From: Odobenus rosmarus divergens
Taxonomy: Eukaryota > Chordata > Mammalia > Carnivora > Odobenidae
Reading direction: 5' to 3'
DNA: 64,000 nucleotides
Assembly (NCBI RefSeq): GCF_000321225.1
Contig: NW_004450404.1
Coordinates: 2,335,204 to 2,399,203 of the forward strand
The first letter of the stretch is position 1. Each line of letters opens with the position of its first letter. Position numbers and translations under genes: made by a program. Shown here piece by piece: positions 57,338-64,000 of the stretch. The notes below the pieces were generated by a model. That model did not search any database and had not been told where the DNA came from. It worked only from the letters and a program-made list of their open reading frames with translations.

Positions 57338-57590
57338 AGACAGCATAATGTGAGGTCAAGAGCATGGACTGCGGGGACAGGCTTGGTTGGATTGGAATCT
57401 CTGCTTTGCCACTTCCCAGCTCTACGAGGTTGGGTATGTTACTCAACTTCTTCATGCCTCAATTTCCTCAATAGTAATAATAATAATAATAATGCTTATC
57501 ACAAATGTTGTTGTAAGAGTTGAATGAATTAATATTTGTAAAGGGCTTAGAACAGGGCCTGGTACACTCTAAGAACCTACGAGTTAGATA
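57338..57590 (+). mobile_element. MIR SINE with (TAA)n
   Basis: gtcaagagcatggactgcgg, tctctgctttgccacttccc, ctcaatttcctcaatagtaa and cttagaacagggcctggtac follow MIR. A TAA trinucleotide run is at 57473-57493, at the normal aataataatag site of MIR. Confidence 0.88.
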
Positions 57591-58015
57591 GATCAGTAGA
57601 TATATTGAGAGATAAACCCTGTGTCTTTCCTTGATACAATTGGCCTTACCCAGGAAGAATTTGTACTTCTGCTACCTGGTGTTAAAAGATATCTATGTTT
57701 CTTTGTTGGCTTATTTGTTTCTTTGCTTTAGGAGGACTGAAGTAACTTCTTTTGCAATAGAGAAGATTGCAGATGTGCATGCGGCTGATAACTTCATGCA
57801 AGATGGGGCATGGGGGATAAGGAGGGGAACTGTATTTCTGGAGTCAGACTGGAGGCCCCCCCCCCCAGTTCTGGTGTGCTCTCTTTAAAGGAAGAGATCT
57901 CTCAGCCACCTGGAGGCTGTGTCTCGAATCCCTGTTAGCCTCTGCTCAAGACATGCTCTCCTTTATCAGTGTGTTGTCAAAAGGCTGTGCTATGGAGAAA
58001 ACTGAAAGCTGGCAT
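57591..58015. other. Unique-looking stretch, no gene
   Basis: A C homopolymer of about 11 bases is at 57857-57867. No gene. Confidence 0.5.
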
Positions 58016-58660
58016 AAGTATGGGCTGGCTGGAGCACTCATATACTGCTGGTGGGAGGGTCAAGTGGTGCAACCACTTTGGAAACCTGTCTAGCAGTCTC
58101 TGCTAAAGCTGAGCAGATGCCTATCCTGTAAGCCAGCAATCCCACCCATGGCTACGTATGCTCCTGACTGAAATGTATACATGTGGTCACCAAAAGTCAG
58201 GAACTTGAATGTTCATGACAATACCACTCATTATACCCAGATGCCCATGAACTGGGAAGTAGATAAATGCATTTTATAATATTCGTACAATGGAATACCA
58301 ATAGTGATGAGAATGAACTACAACTCTGCACTACAATATCTGTAACAAACATTATGTTGAGCAAAAGAAGCCAGACACAAAAGAATACACGCTGCATGAT
58401 TCCATTTAGATAAAGTATAAAAACAGGCAAGCAAATCTATGGTGCTGAGTCAGGATAAAGGTTACCCTCAGAGGAGACTAGTGACTGAAAGGAACAAAAG
58501 GAGGGCCTTCCAGAATGCTGGTAATATTCTTGTCCTTGACCTGGGTGTTGGTTCCCTGGGTGTGTTCAGTTTATGAAAATTCTTGGAGCAATATATGTAC
58601 CATATGTGCACTTTTCTGTATGTATATTAGACTTTGACAAACGTTTTAAAGAAGGAACAT
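58016..58660 (+). mobile_element. Ancient L1 3' part, sense
   Basis: tatactgctggtgggagggt, caagtggtgcaaccactttg, gccagcaatcccacccatg, acaatggaataccaatagtg, aggataaaggttaccctcag, ttgacctgggtgttggttcc and cacttttctgtatgtatatt run in L1 order from the ORF2 end to the 3' UTR. It is heavily diverged. Confidence 0.78.
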
Positions 58661-59917
58661 AGGTAACTTCACATTCTGCAAACTGGGCATTCAGCGTGTG
58701 GAATAATGCAGCCACAATCTAAGCGTTATATTCTACTTCCGTAAATGGTTTTGATTTTATGTGTTTATGTCTTGTTTCTCTAATTAAATTTTAAGGGCTT
58801 TGATAAGGATGACTGTGTCCTGTTTTTCTTAGTATTCCTGCAGTGGAGGAATGGTGTGCATGCTCATTAAAGATTTGTTCATTTATCAGGAGGAAATGCA
58901 GTCTTGCTACCTCGTGGAAGGGTATGGTTTTCATGTCCAATTGTAGCAAAATCTTTTAATAATTTTGTTCCTTAATTTAAGACAGTCTTGGAATAGGGTG
59001 GCTATTTTGAGCTCTTAACCTTGTGTTTTAGACAATCTGATGTGCCAAATGCTTTGACTAAATTCTCCTGAGGTAAAGTGCCAGCTTCAGAATAGATTTT
59101 CTGAGAAGCCAACTTTGAGTGCTGGCAGAATGCAGTGGCCGCCTTCCAGTTGGGGGTGGGAAAACTTGCTCTGAACTTTGGTTGACTACCTTGTTAACTT
59201 ACTGTGCCATGGATGAATTCTCTCTGGTTCTCTGGGGCTGGGAGAGAGAGAAAGAAAGACAGAGGGAGAAGGGGCAGCTTATTTGGAGATTAAGTCACTG
59301 TTGGTGAAATGAGTCAGCATGTCAGCTCAGCCATAGGACAAAGTCTCCACAAGTGAGCTATAATTGGAGAGAAAATTCACATTAAACTGAGAGCAAGCAC
59401 TCATTCTCCCCCTTAAAGTAAAAACAGACCTTGGTGGAAAAATTTTATACCATAAATAATGCACATGAAGTTTTACTTGTTAAACTGTGGGGACCTATAG
59501 GTAGGAATTTTTAAAAAATCGTTATTTCCATTTTTTTTTTTTTCAGATTTTACTCTGAAAATAAAATGCTTGGTTCTTTTTTAAAATGACATGTAGAAGA
59601 ATCTTTCCAGACCCTAGGTTACTAAATATTTATGCTGAAAAAAAATGCAGACAAACACAGATTTTTCTGACATCTGTAATTCTTTTAACTGATTCCAATT
59701 TGAGATGCTAATGTGATTCTCTAGTATAATATTTCTCCAGCTGGAAACTCAGAGCTAACTGCCTGCTTTTGTCCTCAGTCTGTAGGAATGGCAGACGGAA
59801 GAAGAATGGTGTCCTGCGCGATTCTGTGGAATTTTGCACTGATTTCTTAGCTTGACTGACATTACTTTTGGGGGCATGGAGCTTCCCTCACCACCTAATA
59901 CTCCTTGTCTCTTTCTG

Positions 59918-59973
<56 letters not shown>

Positions 59974-60301
59974 CTTGAAGGCAGAATTAAAATTCATCAA
60001 AATTTCATCAAAATTCAGTTGAAGTTAGATTTCCTTTTCTGGGATGTGGGATAAATTTGTAGAATGCCAAAATCTTGAACGAACTTCTAGGAGTCTGGAA
60101 AGTTCTGGAAGCCATTAGAGAAGGCAGAGGGGCCCTGCAAGTGTGGTTAGAGTCAAATTCTAAGTGCGCGTGTGCTTTCTCCTTTCCTTCCCGTTCTTCC
60201 ACACCCAGAAACCTCGACCTTGACAGTTCTTAGGCCAAGGCCTCAACATTGATTGAAGGTAACTTGTTCCTCCATTCAGAAAAGGGAAACTGCAGCTGAT
60301 T
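58661..60301. other. Mostly unique stretch with (CA)n
   Basis: No gene. The text at 58765-58880 may be a worn L2 3' end. A long pure CA run of about 51 bases is at 59921-59971. T runs are at 59530-59543. Confidence 0.5.
59921..59971. repeat. (CA)n microsatellite, about 25 units
   Basis: An uninterrupted CA run, the longest pure dinucleotide repeat in the window. Likely highly variable in length between individuals. Confidence 0.97.
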
Positions 60302-60315
60302 TGGAAACGCTTATT

Positions 60316-60521
60316 TTTTAAAATTTTTTTAAAAGATTTTATTTATTTATTTGACAGAGAGCGAGAGAGAGAGAGCATAAGCAGGGGGAACAGCAGAGGG
60401 AGAGGGAGAAGCAGGCTCCCCGCCAAGAAGGGAGCCCGATGCAGGCCTTGATCCCAGGACCCTGGGATCCTGACCTGAGCCGAAGGCAGACGCTTAACCA
60501 TCTGAGCCACCCAAGCACCCC
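60316..60521 (-). mobile_element. Can-SINE, antisense
   Basis: Complete antisense copy. Target duplication tggaaacgcttatt at 60302-60315 and 60522-60535 is identical over 14 bases. Confidence 0.96.
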
Positions 60522-60535
60522 TGGAAACGCTTATT

Positions 60536-61528
60536 AAACTCACATCAATTTGTTCATTTTAGGTAAAGTAGGAGAGACTTCAATTGTTCTTGACTCTTTC
60601 CTGAAACTTCCAAAGCTTACCAGACTTGTGCCCCAATGTATGGCTTTGGATTTTGTTGTTAATGACAAGCATATATTTAAGGAGTTATAATTTTGTAAGT
60701 TGTCTTTCAAGACAGCCTACTGTCACCTCTGTACTCCCAAATGCTAATGAATGGGGTGGTTGTGTGTTCTGGTAAACACTTACTGAATACTTATAAAGCA
60801 TCGTATAAATAAAGCAAGAAGCTGACAAATGCACCAATTTGGACAGTTTAGGATCCTGAACGTTCACCAGTTAGTAATGAACTTCTGGTTTTGTGGGTTT
60901 CATAGTAGGTGAAACACCTGAAGTGGGTTGTAGGGAACAGGGTTCCTAAAATTATCAGGGTAAGGAATTGGGAGCAACAAGATAACTAGTGCACCTTACA
61001 CAGAGGCCTGTATGGAACAGGCTAGAGTCTCCTGGCCCTTCAAATCCCTACCCCACAACATCAGAAGGAAGCCAGCGTGGCATGCCCTCACTGCTTTTGT
61101 TTCCTGCCATGCCTCTCTTCTACAGCCCCCTCTCTTCTTTCTCTTTAGTCCTTGCCTCTTCTCAAACTTTCTTCACCCATATTCTCCTAATGGAGTATAC
61201 AAGTGTGGAGCAGCTTCAGAATCGTTTAGATAGCTTCATGATCTAGTTTCCTGATTATGAAATCAGATGCCACAGAAATGTTTCCCGAAATCACTCCCAG
61301 ATTAGATGGGGTTTCCATGCTACCTTTCGGATTTAGATGAGCTTGACACCCATTCCCTGCCATGAGTGCGTCCAAAGCAGGCAACCCTCACAGTTCTAGG
61401 AGTTTCAGGATTGCTATGGACCAATGAATGCCATGTATTTGTCATTCTTTCTCTTTCTGAACAAGAAAGTCTATGATGGTAATCCTGTCTCATTCCACCA
61501 GTTAGGGTGTTAATTCCTAGGTAGTCAG
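60536..61528. other. Unique-looking stretch, no gene
   Basis: Nothing recognised. Confidence 0.5.
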
Positions 61529-61733
61529 AGAAGATCAGCAAACTTTTCTGTAAAAGGTCAGATAGTGAATATGGAGGCTTTGTGGGCCACGTGGTCTCTG
61601 TAGCAACTACTCAATCTGCCACTATAGCATGAAAGCAGCCATAGACAACCTGCAATGGGTGTGGCTGTGTGCCAATAAAACTTTATTTAAAAAAACAGGC
61701 TCGATTTGTCCTGCAGGCTGTAGTTTGCTGCCT
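61529..61733 (+). mobile_element. hAT-Charlie MITE, MER20-like
   Basis: gatcagcaaacttttctgta, gaggctttgtgggccacgtg, gtagcaactactcaatctgc, gaaagcagccatagacaacc, caataaaactttatttaaaa and gctgtagtttgctgcctc. The ends (agcaaactt and agtttgctg) are inverted, as expected. Sister of 7852-8194. Confidence 0.72.
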
Positions 61734-62984
61734 CCACACACATTTTTCTTTCCATCCTGAGACTCCTGTTATCAGGATTTTTCACTTTAAGTCTCCATAT
61801 CACTTGACTTTTATTTCACAATTTCTTTTTCCTTGTCCTTCCCTGTTGTTTTACGGCAAAGCACTCCGATCTGATTTCTAGCTTAGTAATTTGGTCTTTG
61901 GCTGGGCCCATCCTGCTACATGTCCTAGCTATTAAGATCTTTATTGCTATGATTATATTTATGACACTTACCATTTTCACTTGGTTCTTTTTAAAGTCTT
62001 CCTTTTACTGCTTCATAATTCAAATAACCTTCCTTATCTCTTCGAGGATATTTAATATGCCATCTGTTCCAGCAGCTCCGGTTCATGGGGTATACATTGT
62101 TTAATTTGCTCTTTCTTTTGTAAATGTTGTATTACTCAGAGATAAAATTATTTTGGCCAATGTGCTCACGTTCCTTTGGTACCAGCTACTCTGTCTAGTA
62201 ATGTATATTCGAAATAGATGAAGCCCAGGCTCTAGTTGTTTACATGTCCCTCGTGGTGACTGTAAAGGGAGAAAAGTAGATGGGCCCAAGTCTGGAATAC
62301 TTCAGAAACCACAGAACTAATGCTGATCACCTCCATTTGTTACCACTCTACAAGGCAACTCTTCTAATCCTTCTAAATCCCTTAAAAAACACACAAAGAA
62401 GCCACACTGGGAGGTGGTGGCCTCCCTAACTACCAGGCCTGGGAATTTAGGAAGGAAGAGGAGAGGAGTGACTGCCTGTGTGGCCCTGGCCAATCCATAC
62501 CTGTTTATCAACTCCTCACTGCAAGGATGCTTTCGGGCTACCTGGGAGAGAACCCCATTGACACTGGCACTCGAGGGTGACCTTTTCTGTGTGAAGGGAC
62601 ATGATCATATTGAGAAAATGTGGGAAAAGGTTACGAGGAGAACTTAAAGGCTCTCCCTCAATCTATCTAATTCCTGCTGTCCACTGCCCCAGGCTGCCAC
62701 CATGCCAGAGACAGATTCATGACTGCTCATAGCCTCGCAAAGCAGTCCAAAGAGGGCTTTTTTGTTGTGAAGTCCTGAGTTCCATCCTTTCCTCTCATTT
62801 GTGAGGTTTCTCTGTGGTTGACTCTCAGGGTGCGGGGCCAGTAGCCTGTGGTAGTTGTTCGCCTTGTCAATAATCAAAACCTCTCTGAAGCTATCTTTTA
62901 TATCCACTTAAAGACCTGTTTGGCTAAATAATTAATTAAGAGATGTGTAATAGCTACATTACTTCCTCCTCCAGAAGAAAACTC
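61734..62984. other. Unique-looking stretch, no gene
   Basis: No gene or repeat called with confidence. Open frames are below 90 codons. Confidence 0.45.
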
Positions 62985-63797
62985 GACCTATCATTGGTAA
63001 TTGGGAAAGAGAAAACAGGGAAAAGGAAAGATCAGAGAGGGATAATATAAAATGTGATAGCAGAAGGAAGTCTTAATGCAAGAGTAACTGTAATCAGTGT
63101 GAATGTTCTAAAGTCACTATTAAAAGCCAGAGAACACTGATTTTTCAAAACAACATTTTCTTTCTTTCTTTCTTTCTTTTTTTTTTTTAGAAAGAATGAG
63201 GTCTTGCCATTTGCAAAACATGGATGGAGCTAGAGGGTATTATGCTAAGTGAAATAAGTCAGAGAAAGACAAATACCATATGATTTCACTTATATATGGA
63301 ATCTAAAAAACAAAACAAACAAAAAATTAGAAACAGACGCATAAATACAGGGAACAAACTGGTCATTGCCAGAGGGGAGGGGTGGGGGATGGGCAAATTA
63401 GAAAAGGATTAAGAGGTACATACTTTCAGTTACAAAATAAATAAGTCACAGAGATGAAAAGTATAGTCAATAATATTGTAATAATATTGTATTGACAGAT
63501 GGTGACTACACTTATCATGGTGAGTGCTGAGTAATGTACAGATTTGTTGAATCACTAGGCTGCACACCTGAAACTAATGTAACATTGTGTGTCAACTACA
63601 CTTCAACTAAAAAAATCCAGAGAACATTAAATTGAATTTTAAAATAAGATTAAACAATATATGATCTATTTAAAACAAACAAAACAAAAGCATACAGAAA
63701 GACTGAAAATTTTAAAAATGGAAAGATATACCAAATAGATATGAGCCAACAGAATCTGGGGCAGCAGTCTCAATATCCAATAAAATAGAATTAAGCA
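62985..63797 (+). mobile_element. Old L1 ORF2 fragment, sense, split by two later L1s
   Basis: gaatgttctaaagtcactat and taaaagccagagaaca before the inner L1, then aaaatggaaagatataccaa, cagcagtctcaatatccaat and aaaatagaatt after it. This is the ORF2 segment before the RT domain. It ends abruptly where the young L1 begins near 63798. The left edge is approximate. Confidence 0.68.
63142..63616 (+). mobile_element. L1 3' end, 5'-truncated, nested in an older L1
   Basis: It reads from the ORF2 end (ggatggagctagagggtatt, agtgaaataagtcagagaaa) through the 3' UTR with a G-rich tract at 63374-63393 to cacctgaaactaatgtaaca and a short A-rich end. A pyrimidine tract including (TTTC)n is at 63158-63190, at its 5' edge. 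Target duplication ccagagaaca at 63127-63136 and 63617-63626. Confidence 0.9.
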
Positions 63798-64000
63798 GGG
63801 GGGCCGGAGCAAGATGGCGGAGGAGTAGGAGACCTGGATTTCGTCTCAGGAACTCAGCTGGATAGGGATCAAACCATTCTGAACACCTACGAACTCAGGA
63901 GATCGAAGAAGAGAGTAGCAACAACTCTCTGAACAGAGAAGCGACCACTTTCTGGAAGGTAGGACGTGCGGAGAAGCGAATCCGAGGCGATATTCGGGAG
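63798..64000 (+). mobile_element. Young L1, start of the 5' UTR, continues past the window
   Basis: It begins ggggggccggagcaagatgg, the canonical start of carnivore L1 5' UTRs, and keeps CpGs (gcggagaagcgaatccgagg), which suggests a young age. Starting exactly at the L1 5' end implies a full-length insertion of about 6 kb running to the right. It could still encode ORF1 and ORF2, but this cannot be judged from 200 bases. Confidence 0.9.
63810..63821 (+). promoter_or_regulatory. YY1-type site in the L1 5' UTR
   Basis: CAAGATGGCGGA lies about 12 bases from the L1 start. In human L1 a YY1 site (CAAGATGGCCG) at the same position directs accurate transcription initiation. Same orientation here; binding in this species is inferred. 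Confidence 0.75.

Overview
This window is ordinary mammalian nuclear DNA from a carnivore. No host protein-coding gene, RNA gene, CRISPR array or bacterial or viral operon can be supported. The diagnostic evidence is a dense set of tRNA-derived Can-SINEs (body reading gcctgggtggctcag, tail ending in AAATAAATAAAATCTT) and young L1 elements whose 3' and 5' ends look like those of caniform, probably arctoid, carnivores (bear, seal or weasel group). The species-group call is inference from recalled repeat families. No database search was run.

Layout: 1-2205 is an old reverse-strand L1 carrying reverse-transcriptase remnants and a nested SINE. From 2.2 to 10 kb the sequence is mostly single-copy-looking, with an LTR-like element and two hAT-type MITEs. 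From 10 to 21 kb lie old L1 fragments, a twin-primed L1 inserted inside an older L1 (16.2-17.3 kb), a head-to-head SINE pair (18.2-18.5 kb) and a long degraded L1 (18.6-21.1 kb) carrying a SINE with a perfect 21-bp target duplication. From 22 to 26.6 kb are L2 fragments, SINEs, a MER5-like element split by a SINE, and an ancient L1 3' end split by a young L1, an LTR-like element and a SINE. From 27 to 32 kb the sequence is mostly unique. From 32.3 to 34 kb is an L2 block interrupted by a SINE and a MITE. From 35 to 43 kb there are more SINEs, a young L1 3' end and an old L1/HAL1-like ORF1 remnant. From 44.6 to 45.4 kb is the most CpG-rich unique block, a candidate regulatory element. From 46.9 to 54.3 kb are several MIRs (one split by a retroposed sequence), a long L2 and a second ancient L1 3' end. 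From 55.2 to 56.9 kb is a recent truncated L1 with a long ORF2 C-terminal remnant. From 57 to 63 kb are MIR, L1, SINE and MITE remnants. The last kilobase is a three-layer L1 nest whose youngest member starts at about 63798 with an intact-looking 5' UTR and runs out of the window.

The region is therefore best read as intergenic or intronic DNA shaped by retrotransposition. Its interest lies in insertion structure: two 28-bp micro-insertions with clean target duplications, a textbook twin-priming event, a retroposed non-repeat sequence, a guanine-quadruplex tract kept in five L1 3' UTRs, a microsatellite at the same ORF2 site of two L1 copies, and a probable full-length young L1 at the right edge. 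Repeat subfamily names are from memory. Boundaries without a target duplication are good to about 10-30 bases.
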